A stretch of 9,843 nt of DNA from positions 1 through 9,843 of the forward strand of contig CALPRR020000081.1 in assembly GCA_943326025.2 (NCBI GenBank). The letters run 5' to 3'. A model generated the notes under the pieces. The model searched no databases. It was not told the DNA's origin and worked only from the letters and a program-made list of their open reading frames with translations. Position numbers and translations under genes: made by a program. The DNA is from Candidatus Kuenenia stuttgartensis. Its GTDB lineage: Bacteria; Bacteroidota; Bacteroidia; Flavobacteriales_D; Crocinitomicaceae. Below are positions 1 to 6,996 of the stretch, piece by piece (within the stretch, counting starts at the first letter, position 1; each line of letters begins with the position of its first letter).

Positions 1-1
1 A

Positions 2-856
2 GCATTTTCTGATTTACGTGCTTCAAGACCAACGGCTGTTAATTTGTTCTGGGCGTTAGACAAAATGTTAGATGCTTTAGATAATTGCGAAGGAGATTTC
101 TTACAAACAAGTTGGGAAATGGCGCAAGCGATTGTTGAGGAAGATGTAGAAACTTGTCGAATGATTGGAGTTCACGGATTACCAATTATTGAAGAAATTT
201 CAAATCGTAAAAATGGTGAAGTTGTAAATATTTTGACACATTGCAATGCAGGAATGTTAGGCTGTGTTGAATGGGGAACAATTACTTCGCCAATTTATCA
301 AGCCCTTGAAAAAGGAATTAAAGTTCATGTTTGGGTAGACGAAACAAGACCAAGAAATCAAGGTTCAAATTTAACGTGTTATGAATTAACGAAACACGGT
401 GTTCCACATACTTTAATCGTTGATAATGCGGGCGGACATTTGATGCAACATGGTTTTGTAGATATGGTGATTGTCGGAACAGATAGAACAACTCGTCAAG
501 GTGATGTGGCAAATAAAATAGGAACTTATTTAAAAGCATTGGCAGCGAAAGATAACAATGTACCATTTTACGTTGCTTTACCTTCAACAACTTTGGATTG
601 GACAATCAATGATGGATTGAAAGAAATTCCAATCGAAGAAAGAAACCAAGATGAGGTTCGCTACATGATTGGAAAAGGAGAAAGTGGAAAAATTGAATCT
701 GTTTTAATTTGCCCAGAAACGACTCAAGCTAGTAATTATGGTTTTGATGTTACTCCAGCAAAATTGGTGACAAAAATTATTACTGAAAGAGGAGTATGTG
801 ATGCTTCTGAAGAAGGATTACTTTCTTTATTTCCTGAGCAAAGAGTAACGGTTTAA
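2..856 (+). CDS. mtnA: S-methyl-5-thioribose-1-phosphate isomerase (MtnA), 5' end outside window
   Basis: Converts 5-methylthioribose-1-phosphate to the ribulose form, a cytosolic step of methionine salvage from methylthioadenosine. The reading frame is open from the first bases of the window, so the gene is cut by the edge: about 285 C-terminal residues of a usual ~350-370 are present. The first visible residues include SRPTAVNLFWALDKM, the conserved substrate-binding region of the family. THCNAGML carries the catalytic Cys (codon 242-244). VGTDRTTRQGDVANKIGTY carries the catalytic Asp (codon 482-484); most relatives have GADR, here GTDR. PFYVALPSTTLDW follows as expected. An internal TTG at 44 could be mistaken for a start, but conserved sequence continues upstream of it, so it is not the start. 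No other methionine-salvage gene is visible. A related eIF2B-type sugar isomerase is the only alternative, and the motifs favour MtnA. Confidence 0.93.
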   Translation, partial: AFSDLRASRPTAVNLFWALDKMLDALDNCEGDFLQTSWEMAQAIVEEDVETCRMIGVHGLPIIEEISNRKNGEVVNILTHCNAGMLGCVEWGTITSPIYQALEKGIKVHVWVDETRPRNQGSNLTCYELTKHGVPHTLIVDNAGGHLMQHGFVDMVIVGTDRTTRQGDVANKIGTYLKALAAKDNNVPFYVALPSTTLDWTINDGLKEIPIEERNQDEVRYMIGKGESGKIESVLICPETTQASNYGFDVTPAKLVTKIITERGVCDASEEGLLSLFPEQRVTV

Positions 857-864
857 TAATTTCA

Positions 865-934
865 TCCTCCCTCTTTATCCCCCTCCAAAGGGGGAGGTTA
901 ATTAATTCCCCCTTTGGAGGGGGCAGGGGGAGGA
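865..934. repeat. G/C-rich inverted repeat (hairpin) between mtnA and the LRR kinase gene
   Basis: Perfect 17-bp arms lie at 879-895 (CCCCCTCCAAAGGGGGA) and 907-923, separated by an 11-nt AT loop containing TTAATTAA. The arms extend imperfectly outward (TCCTCCC... at 865 against ...GGGGGAGGA ending at 934) with a 3-nt length difference. This is far more GC-rich than its surroundings. I recall similar CCCCCTTTGGAGGGGG-type hairpins as dispersed intergenic repeats in Flavobacteriia genomes. It starts 8 nt after the mtnA stop and ends 10 nt before the next ATG, so it could terminate or attenuate transcription and could mask the start of the next gene. There is no T-run after it, which weakens a simple terminator call. 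Function is inference. Confidence 0.8.
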
Positions 935-944
935 CAATTACAAT

Positions 945-2117
945 ATGCAAACTCAACTTGAACAACTTCAAAAAGGTTTATTAAAAGTAGTAACTTCTTT
1001 CAAATATTCTGGAAATTTAACCGAATTTCCAAGAGAATTATTTGAGTTAGAAGACACCTTAGAATTATTGGATTTATCCAATAATAAATTGAGAGAATTG
1101 CCTTCAGATTTTGATCGATTTAAAAAGTTGAAAATTGCTTTTTTTTCGGATAACTTATTTACAGAATTACCTGAAGTTTTAGGTAAATGTCCGAATTTGA
1201 CAATGATTGGTTTTAAGTCGAATTTGATTCAAAATGTTTCGGAACAATCATTGCCGAAACAACTTCAATGGCTAATCTTAACCAATAATAAAATCGAAAT
1301 ACTGCCTAATTCAATTGGAAATTGCGAAAAACTTCAAAAAGTTGCCTTGGCTGGTAATAAAATCAAGGAGCTTCCAAATTCCATGGCGAATTGTAAAAAC
1401 TTGCAATTACTTCGAATTTCAGCAAATGAATTAAAAGAATTGCCACTTTGGTTAATAGAATTACCTCGTCTAACGTGGTTGGCTTTTTCGGGAAATCCAT
1501 GTACATATAAACCCGATTTTTCAATTGAAATTGAAGTCATTGATTGGGCTAAAATTGAACAAAAAGAAATCTTAGGTCAAGGTGCTTCTGGGATCATTTC
1601 AAAGGCTATTTTAAGAGATGAAATTGAAGAAGAAGTTGCTGTTAAAATTTTCAAAGGCGAAGTGACAAGTGATGGTTATCCGGAAGATGAATTGGCAACT
1701 TGTTTAGCAGTTGGTCACCATCCGAATTTAGTTCCTTTGAAAGGAAAAATTGTCAATCATTCAGAAGGAAAAGAAGGAATTGTACTAGAATTAATTCCAC
1801 CTTCTTATAAAGTTTTGGGAAATCCACCTTCTTTTGAAAGTTGTACTCGAGATGTTTTTCCAGAAGGAATTACTTTAACTCAATTGCAAAAAGAACGAAT
1901 CCTTTCAGGTGTAAAATCAGCGATGGACCATTTGCATTCGAAAGGAATTTTACATGGAGATTTGTATGCACACAATACGTTGTATAACGAAGAAGGTCAT
2001 GCATTTTTTGGAGATTTTGGAGCGGCCACTTTTTTTGATATTCATCATCCAACTGCAGAATTATTAAAGACTTTAGATTACCGAGCGTATCAATGTTTGG
2101 TAGAAGATTTAGATTAA
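945..2117 (+). CDS. Leucine-rich-repeat protein kinase-like protein, short C-lobe
   Basis: A cytosolic-looking 390-residue protein with no signal peptide or membrane segment. Residues ~16-185 form about seven to eight leucine-rich repeats of the LxxLxLxxNxLxxLP type (for example LDLSNNKLRELP at 42-53 and ILTNNKIEILP at 111-121), a protein-interaction scaffold. Residues ~208-390 are a eukaryotic-like protein kinase domain: Gly-rich loop GQGASG (211-216), VAVK with ATP-anchoring Lys234, HGDLYAHN with catalytic Asp339 and Asn344 (Gly replaces the Arg of HRD), and metal-binding DFG at 357-359. The chain ends 31 residues after DFG, at YQCLVEDLD. LRR-kinase relatives as I recall them continue with a further helical stretch (RAFGCLLEELL... 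and beyond), so this copy lacks most of the C-lobe after DFG. No continuation appears in the other frames downstream. Target unknown; probably a Ser/Thr kinase or pseudokinase. ATG 945 is the only early in-frame start and sits just after the hairpin. Confidence 0.85.
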   Translation: MQTQLEQLQKGLLKVVTSFKYSGNLTEFPRELFELEDTLELLDLSNNKLRELPSDFDRFKKLKIAFFSDNLFTELPEVLGKCPNLTMIGFKSNLIQNVSEQSLPKQLQWLILTNNKIEILPNSIGNCEKLQKVALAGNKIKELPNSMANCKNLQLLRISANELKELPLWLIELPRLTWLAFSGNPCTYKPDFSIEIEVIDWAKIEQKEILGQGASGIISKAILRDEIEEEVAVKIFKGEVTSDGYPEDELATCLAVGHHPNLVPLKGKIVNHSEGKEGIVLELIPPSYKVLGNPPSFESCTRDVFPEGITLTQLQKERILSGVKSAMDHLHSKGILHGDLYAHNTLYNEEGHAFFGDFGAATFFDIHHPTAELLKTLDYRAYQCLVEDLD

Positions 2118-2170
2118 ATTTTCTCTTCTAAACAAGAATTTTCTCCAATTAACGTTGTACTTTCGTGATA

Positions 2171-5100
2171 ATGACTCGAAAATTTCGTTTATGCCATATT
2201 TTTGCTGCTACTTTAGGGTTTGCTTTTACTCTATGGTTGACTTCGTTTGCAGCAATTTCTCAAGAAACAAGTTATCGAGAACAGGTTTATTCTCAAAAGG
2301 TTGACACGATTACCTTAGATAGTTTAACCATTTATCCCAATTCGCTAAAAGTTATTTGTTTAGGTGGTTCGATGGTTCAATTAACACGATCGGATTATGA
2401 TTTAGATTTAACAAAAAACAAACTCATCCTTTTTTCAAAATGTGGTGATTCTGTGAAGATTTCATATCGAGTTTTACCAATGAATCTTCGAAAAGTATAT
2501 GGAAATAGAGATACCAATCAAATTTACAATCCTCAAAAAGGCGATAGAGAAAAGTTTTTGATTGAAGATAAATATTCGTCAACTGATATTTTTGGAAATA
2601 CTGGAATCACCAAAACAGGAAGTATTTCAAGAGGTGTTTCTTTTGGTAACAATCAAAATTTATCGGTAAATTCTTCATTAAACTTAGAATTATCGGGTGA
2701 TTTAGCTCCTAATTTAAAAATTCTAGCTTCTGTTTCGGATGATAATTTACCAATACAAGCAGATGGAAATACCAATAAATTGCAAGAATTTGATCAAGTT
2801 TTCATTCAAGTATATAATGATCGTTTTAAGTTAATTGCTGGAGATTTTTGGTTGAAAAAACCTACAGGTTATTTTATGACTTATCGAAAAAGAGCGCAGG
2901 GTTTGACTACTGAATATCAATGGGGAGAAGATTCTTTGCATAGATGGAAAACCCAAGTAAGTGGCGCATTATCTAAAGGGAAATTTAACCGACAAATTAT
3001 ACAAGGAATAGAAGGGAATCAAGGTCCTTATCGATTAACGGGTGTTGAAAATGAGCCTTATATTATTGTTTTGTCAGGAACAGAAAATGTATTTATAGAC
3101 GGTCGATTATTAAAACGTGGACAAGAGTTTGATTATACGATCAATTACAATACTTCGGAATTGATTTTCACTTCAAGAAATCAAATTACGAAAGATTCTC
3201 GAATTGTTGTTGAATTTCAATATACAGCTCAAAATTACGCCCGTTCCTTATTTCAAAGTTCGACCACTTACTCATCTGAAAAATTGAATTTTTGGTTGAA
3301 TTTATATTCAGAGCAAGATGCAAAAAATCAACCTTTACAACAACAACTTTCGTTGAGTCAAAAGCAATTATTAGCTGGAATTGGAGATGATTTATTAGCC
3401 GCAAGAACATTGAGTATTGACTCAGTTGGTTTTTTGGATAATCAAATCTTGTATGCTTTGAGAGATTCATTGGGATACGATTCTGTGTTGGTTTTCACTG
3501 CGAATAAAGATTCTGCTTTATACAAGGCAACTTTTCAATTTGTAGGACAAGGAAAAGGGGATTATAAGTTTAGTTATTTTGGACCTTTTGGAAAAGTCTA
3601 TAAATGGGTTGCGCCAATCGGTGGGGTTTCACAAGGTGATTATGCGCCTTTCAAGTTAATTTATACTCCAAAACAAAAACAATTGTATGCATCTGGAGTT
3701 TCCTATCAATTAACCAAAAAGCTAAAGTTTGATACCGAAGTTGCCTATTCTAAAAATGATTTGAATACTTTTTCTACGTTAGACGGAAAAGATGATGCTG
3801 GAGTAGCAGTTCGATCAAGACTAATCGGAACTGTTCCGCTCGGAAATAAAGAAACTTCAAAATGGGAATTAGAATCTAAAGTAGAAATCGAGTCGTTGGA
3901 TAAAAATTTCAGTCCAATTGAACAATATCGAGCAGTTGAATTTGACCGTGATTGGAATACTCGTGATAAAGGTTATTTAGGGAATCAATTAGCATCGACG
4001 TTAGGTACTAATTTCAAAAATAGATCGTACGGAAATATTAACCTAGAAGGTCAACAATTTTTGATTGGAACGAATTACAATGGTTTTAGAGGAAAAACGT
4101 CTGGTAAATGGAATCAAAAAGGATTTTCTTCAACTTGGGATGGTAGTTATTTAGTAAGTCAAGCGATTGATAAAAATGAATTCGTTCGTCATAAAGTAGA
4201 TGTTTCAAAGTCATTTAATGCTTTACGAATTGGATTTAAAGATGATCATGAGTTGAATAATTATAAATCTCCTCAGTTTTTACAATTGACGAGTTATCAA
4301 TTTTATGATTATCAATTTTATTTAGCTAGTGGAGATTCTACCAATAACAATTTCACGATTTTTTATAGAGAACGCTTCGATCAACGTTCAGATAGTTCAC
4401 GCTTAACTCCAGTAGCAAAAGCAAGAACAGCAGGAGGTGAAATAAAAATAATGAAACTAAAAAATCAATCCTTAAACATTGTCACAAGTTACCGTGAATT
4501 GAAAGTATTGAATTCGAATCTATTAAATCAAACTCCTGAAAATACACTTTTAGGAAGAATTGATTATGAATTAAAAGCTTGGAAAGGCGCTGTTACTTGG
4601 AATAATTTTTACGAAATAGGTTCAGGTTTGGAATTAAAAAGAGAAATCGTTTACATCAAAGTAAATGACGGACAAGGAATTTATACTTGGATTGATTACA
4701 ATGGTGATGGAGTGAAAGATTTGAATGAATTTGAAATTGCTCAATACATCGATCAGGCGAGTTATATTCGGATTTTTTCTCCTAGTAATCAATACACTAA
4801 AACGTATTCAAATGAATTAAATCAAGGTTTATTTTTGAAGCCAGAACGAATTTGGTCATCAAAAAAATCTATTTTTTTCAGAGTAATTACGAAATTTTCA
4901 GATCAAGCGAAAATCAGAATTAATCGGAAAACGAATCTTTTTCAAGGAGCAGAAGCTTTTAATCCATTTTCATCTACCATTCAAGATGTCAACTTATTAG
5001 CGACAACTTCAAATATTCGAAACACTTTATTCTTCAATCGGAATTCCAGTATTTTCGGAGGTGAATTCACCAATCAAGATACAAGAAGTAAAAATTTACT

Positions 5101-5650
5101 AGCAAGTGGATTTGATTCTAAGCAAAATACATACGAAGAAGTTGCATTAAGAGCAAATATTAAAAAAGTAATTACATTGGAAGCTACAGCTCAAAAAGGG
5201 ATAAAAGTTTCAAAAGTTGATTACACTTCAGGGAGAGATTTTTATTTAAATTATTACTTCATAAAACCAAGCATTATTTTTCAGCCAACAACCACTTTTA
5301 GGATCTCAATTGATGGTCGATATTCCAACAAATTAAATGCAAAAGAATACGGTGGAGATACCTCTATTGTTCATGAATTGGGAACTTCATTTAAATTCAA
5401 TCAAGCTGAAAAAGGGAGTTTTCAAGGAACCTTTAGTATGATTAATATCAAATATTCAGGCAATCAAAATTCAGCTTTAGGATTTGAAATGTTAGAAGCA
5501 CTTCGACCGGGTGTCAATTACACTTGGAACCTGAGTTACCAACGTTCTGTATCTCAAAAATTACAAATCTCTTTTCAATATAACGGACGTAAATCTATCG
5601 GAAACAGAACCATACATTCTGGCGGAATGGAGGTGAGAGCGTTTTTCTGA
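2171..5650 (+). CDS. Large secreted outer-membrane beta-barrel-type protein, SprA-like N-terminal region
   Basis: About 1,159 residues if begun at ATG 2171; a GTG two codons earlier (2165) is less likely. Residues 1-30 are a signal peptide (basic MTRKFR, hydrophobic core, cleavage likely at SFAAIS/QETS). A region around 120-240 carries GSISRGVSFGNNQNLSVN, SVSDDNLPIQADGNT and FDQVFIQVYNDRFKLIAGDFW, and ~295-355 carries VLSGTENVFIDGRLLKRGQ and ITKDSRIVVEFQY. These patterns resemble sequences I associate with SprA, the giant type IX secretion/gliding barrel, and related Bacteroidota surface proteins, but SprA is about twice this length. The long remainder is rich in alternating aromatic/polar strands and the chain ends in ...VRAFF, a terminal Phe typical of outer-membrane barrels. 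DYNGDGVKDLNE at 842-853 looks like an EF-hand-type Ca2+ loop. Exact role unknown. It follows the kinase gene after ~50 nt and may be co-transcribed. Confidence 0.75.
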   Translation: MTRKFRLCHIFAATLGFAFTLWLTSFAAISQETSYREQVYSQKVDTITLDSLTIYPNSLKVICLGGSMVQLTRSDYDLDLTKNKLILFSKCGDSVKISYRVLPMNLRKVYGNRDTNQIYNPQKGDREKFLIEDKYSSTDIFGNTGITKTGSISRGVSFGNNQNLSVNSSLNLELSGDLAPNLKILASVSDDNLPIQADGNTNKLQEFDQVFIQVYNDRFKLIAGDFWLKKPTGYFMTYRKRAQGLTTEYQWGEDSLHRWKTQVSGALSKGKFNRQIIQGIEGNQGPYRLTGVENEPYIIVLSGTENVFIDGRLLKRGQEFDYTINYNTSELIFTSRNQITKDSRIVVEFQYTAQNYARSLFQSSTTYSSEKLNFWLNLYSEQDAKNQPLQQQLSLSQKQLLAGIGDDLLAARTLSIDSVGFLDNQILYALRDSLGYDSVLVFTANKDSALYKATFQFVGQGKGDYKFSYFGPFGKVYKWVAPIGGVSQGDYAPFKLIYTPKQKQLYASGVSYQLTKKLKFDTEVAYSKNDLNTFSTLDGKDDAGVAVRSRLIGTVPLGNKETSKWELESKVEIESLDKNFSPIEQYRAVEFDRDWNTRDKGYLGNQLASTLGTNFKNRSYGNINLEGQQFLIGTNYNGFRGKTSGKWNQKGFSSTWDGSYLVSQAIDKNEFVRHKVDVSKSFNALRIGFKDDHELNNYKSPQFLQLTSYQFYDYQFYLASGDSTNNNFTIFYRERFDQRSDSSRLTPVAKARTAGGEIKIMKLKNQSLNIVTSYRELKVLNSNLLNQTPENTLLGRIDYELKAWKGAVTWNNFYEIGSGLELKREIVYIKVNDGQGIYTWIDYNGDGVKDLNEFEIAQYIDQASYIRIFSPSNQYTKTYSNELNQGLFLKPERIWSSKKSIFFRVITKFSDQAKIRINRKTNLFQGAEAFNPFSSTIQDVNLLATTSNIRNTLFFNRNSSIFGGEFTNQDTRSKNLLASGFDSKQNTYEEVALRANIKKVITLEATAQKGIKVSKVDYTSGRDFYLNYYFIKPSIIFQPTTTFRISIDGRYSNKLNAKEYGGDTSIVHELGTSFKFNQAEKGSFQGTFSMINIKYSGNQNSALGFEMLEALRPGVNYTWNLSYQRSVSQKLQISFQYNGRKSIGNRTIHSGGMEVRAFF

Positions 5651-5660
5651 TGGATTTTAT

Positions 5661-5813
5661 TTGAATGTAAATTACCTGAAAGTTATAAGTATACTTATAA
5701 CTTTTGACTTTTTGTAATAATGTTATAAGTATATCTTAATGAGTCATACCGTATTCCCGTAATAGTTATGTAGATCAAGTTATTTGTTTTTTCAGGTAAT
5801 TAAATACATTCAA
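5661..5813. repeat. 153-bp segment bounded by 21/24-nt inverted repeats (candidate MITE or invertible segment)
   Basis: The left arm (5661-5681) and the reverse complement of the right arm (5790-5813) share TTGAATGTA and AATTACCTGAAA exactly, differing only by three extra T's in the right arm. They enclose about 108 bp with no coding potential. The segment lies between the end of the + strand outer-membrane gene and the degraded end of the - strand cysQ remnant. I see no clear target-site duplication at the outer ends and no transposase or recombinase nearby. It could be a small non-autonomous mobile element, a phase-variable invertible segment of the kind common in Bacteroidota, or simply a large hairpin between convergent genes. 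The repeat itself is certain; its nature is not. Confidence 0.75.
5679..5704. promoter_or_regulatory. 26-bp perfect palindrome (operator-like or hairpin)
   Basis: AAAGTTATAAGTA followed directly by its exact reverse complement, centred between 5691 and 5692. It overlaps the inner end of the left inverted repeat. The half-site GTTATAAGTATA (5682-5693) recurs in the same orientation at 5722-5733, exactly 40 bp on. As RNA it would give a 13-bp, AU-only-looking stem followed by TTTTGACTTTTTG, so it could also help terminate transcription of the outer-membrane gene, whose stop is 28 nt upstream. As DNA it resembles a binding site for a dimeric protein. No regulator is identified. Confidence 0.6.
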
Positions 5814-5879
5814 GAAATTGATAATTTTCGCAAACGGGTAATTGAATTTTTTGAGATAATTTTTTGTTGAAATTGTATT

Positions 5880-6300
5880 TATAGATATTCAACACTTTGA
5901 AGGAATTACTTCCACCTTAGTAATATTTTTTTGCTGGAACATAAATCACAACCAAAACTAGGATTTGATTCACAACTTAAGCATTATTCACAGTAAATTC
6001 GCTATTTATTCCTATTTATAAACTCTTTGTTACCATTAATAGGATCTACAATCCATAATGAATTCCAATTTTTTCGAATTGCATAGAGTCTGTTTTTTTC
6101 TTCTTCTGATAAAATTGGTATCGATTTTTGGAAAGAAATTGACAAATGATATCATTTGCTCTTTTATCAGCTATAGTTAATGGACTTGAATCTAATTTGA
6201 TTTCAATTTGAAAATCATCCGTATCATAAATCTTCATTATTTCCTAACCAGCCTCAAGCGCAGCCTGAATACTTATGTTTAATAAATCTGAAGAAGGCAT
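5880..6300 (-). pseudogene. cysQ: cysQ remnant: 3'(2'),5'-bisphosphate nucleotidase, frameshifted and truncated
   Basis: Intact CysQ (~260 residues) hydrolyses PAP, the by-product of PAPS-dependent sulfotransferases. Here its N-terminal half can be reconstructed from two frames. ATG 6300-6298, one base after the cysC stop, begins MPSSDLLNISIQAALEAG, then a TAG (6246-6244) where family members have Lys, then EIMKIYDTDDFQIEIK and SSPLTIADKRANDII. A one-base loss in the A-run at 6125-6129 shifts the frame to SIPILSEEEK and WIVDPINGNKEFINRNK, ending in TAG (6004-6002). The metal/substrate motif DPxDGTKEF is damaged: DPINGNKEF, Asp to Asn and Thr to Asn. A second shift restores the first frame with SEFTVNNA, TAA (5979-5977), VVNQILVLVVIYVPAKKYY, TAA (5919-5917) and GGSNSFKV. 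The C-terminal half, including the WDTAAG motif region, is not recognisable. The homology fades near the inverted-repeat segment that ends at 5813, and the exact end is uncertain. The 63-residue open stretch 6046-6237 is part of this remnant, not an independent gene. Confidence 0.9.
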
Positions 6301-6301
6301 G

Positions 6302-6901
6302 CTATTGTTCTAATTGAAGTTTTTCATTTATGTAACCTATAATTTTCAAAACGGCTTCATTTAAAGATTCTTTCGAAGTATCAATAATTAAATCTGGTTT
6401 TTCTGGTTTTTCATAAGGAGCATTGACTCCTGTAAAATCTTTTATTTCTCCCTTTCTTGCTTTTTTATAAAGTCCCTTAACATCCCTTTCTTCACATACT
6501 TTCAATGGTGTATCGACAAAAATCTCGACAAAATTCTCATAACCGATAATTTCTTTTAGATGATTTCGATCTTCCGAGAAAGGAGCGATAAATGCAGCTA
6601 AACATACAATACCAGCATCTACAAATAAACTTGCAACATGACCAATTCTTCTCAGGTTTTCTTTTCTATCTTCTACAGAAAATAACAAATCAGAATTTAA
6701 CCCTTTTCGCATATTATCACCGTCCAAAACATAGGTGTGTATTCCTTTTGAATACAAATATTTATCCAACTCGTTAGCCAAAGTCGATTTTCCAGAAGAA
6801 GAAAGACCAGTAAACCAAACAACTAACGCATTATGATTTTTTTGAATACACCTATCTCTTTTTGTGATTTCATATTCCTGATTAAAAACATTTTCCTTCA
6901 T
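6302..6901 (-). CDS. cysC: Adenylyl-sulfate (APS) kinase CysC
   Basis: Phosphorylates adenosine 5'-phosphosulfate at the 3'-OH to give PAPS, the sulfate donor for sulfotransferases; cytosolic. 199 residues from ATG 6901, the usual length of stand-alone CysC. A TTG 21 nt upstream keeps the frame open, but MKENVFNQEYEITKRDR matches the normal family N-terminus. Visible motifs: Walker A GLSSSGKST (32-40), LDGDNMRKGLN (59-69), FSVEDRKENLRRIGHVA (74-90), FVDTPLKVCEERDVKGLYKKAR (128-149), and the substrate lid DFTGVNAPYEKP (155-166). Two places differ from the family: DLLFS for DLGFS, and FIAPFSEDR for the usual (F)ISPxRxxR, so the Ser that is phosphorylated in E. coli CysC (Ser109) is Ala here. 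The gene is followed after 1 nt by the broken cysQ and preceded by a promoter-like sequence, so it may form its own transcript. The ATP sulfurylase genes cysD/cysN are not in this window. Confidence 0.95.
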   Translation of the reverse strand: MKENVFNQEYEITKRDRCIQKNHNALVVWFTGLSSSGKSTLANELDKYLYSKGIHTYVLDGDNMRKGLNSDLLFSVEDRKENLRRIGHVASLFVDAGIVCLAAFIAPFSEDRNHLKEIIGYENFVEIFVDTPLKVCEERDVKGLYKKARKGEIKDFTGVNAPYEKPEKPDLIIDTSKESLNEAVLKIIGYINEKLQLEQ

Positions 6902-6941
6902 AAGCAAGTAAATTAACTTCAAAATTAATTATCTATTCTTC

Positions 6942-6969
6942 CAAATTTAGACCTATATTAAACCACAAA
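6942..6969 (-). promoter_or_regulatory. Candidate Bacteroidota-type promoter for cysC
   Basis: On the minus strand, TTTG (6969-6966) is followed after 16 nt by TAAATTTG (6949-6942), an exact match to the Bacteroidota -7 consensus TAnnTTTG with a -33 TTG element. The spacing is at or slightly below the usual range. Transcription would start near 6935, leaving a leader of about 34 nt before the cysC ATG at 6901. It sits in the 95-bp gap between the DinB gene and cysC, suggesting that cysC can be expressed separately from the three genes upstream. Confidence 0.45.
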
Positions 6970-6996
6970 TTAATTATCAAAAAAACAGAAAAGAAT

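Noticed and set aside
318..605. Minus-strand ORF of 95 residues inside mtnA
   Set aside because: Antisense shadow of a well-conserved mtnA frame; low-complexity translation with no recognisable motif. The same applies to the antisense ORFs inside the kinase, outer-membrane, cysC, DinB, methyltransferase and SDR genes.
780..971. Minus-strand ORF of 63 residues across the mtnA-kinase gap
   Set aside because: It runs through the palindromic hairpin repeat and both gene ends; the translation mirrors the repeat (PLPPPKGE...) and has no start context or family resemblance.
2115..2164. Frameshift rescuing the missing end of the LRR kinase
   Set aside because: Translations of the region after the TAA in the same and next frame give no kinase-like or RAFGCLL-type helical continuation before the next gene starts.
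2158..2165. TACTTTCG as a -7 promoter box just before the outer-membrane gene
   Set aside because: One mismatch to TAnnTTTG, no TTG at a suitable distance upstream, and it would leave almost no leader before the ATG.
5814..5879. Extension of cysQ homology into the stretch next to the inverted repeat
   Set aside because: The frame reads on as far as a TAA at 5802-5800, but the residues no longer match CysQ convincingly, so I ended the pseudogene near 5880.
6046..6237. 63-residue minus-strand ORF as an independent small gene
   Set aside because: Its N-terminal half is the second piece of CysQ and its C-terminal half (after the A-run at 6125-6129) is out-of-frame translation of the CysQ motif region; it is part of the pseudogene.
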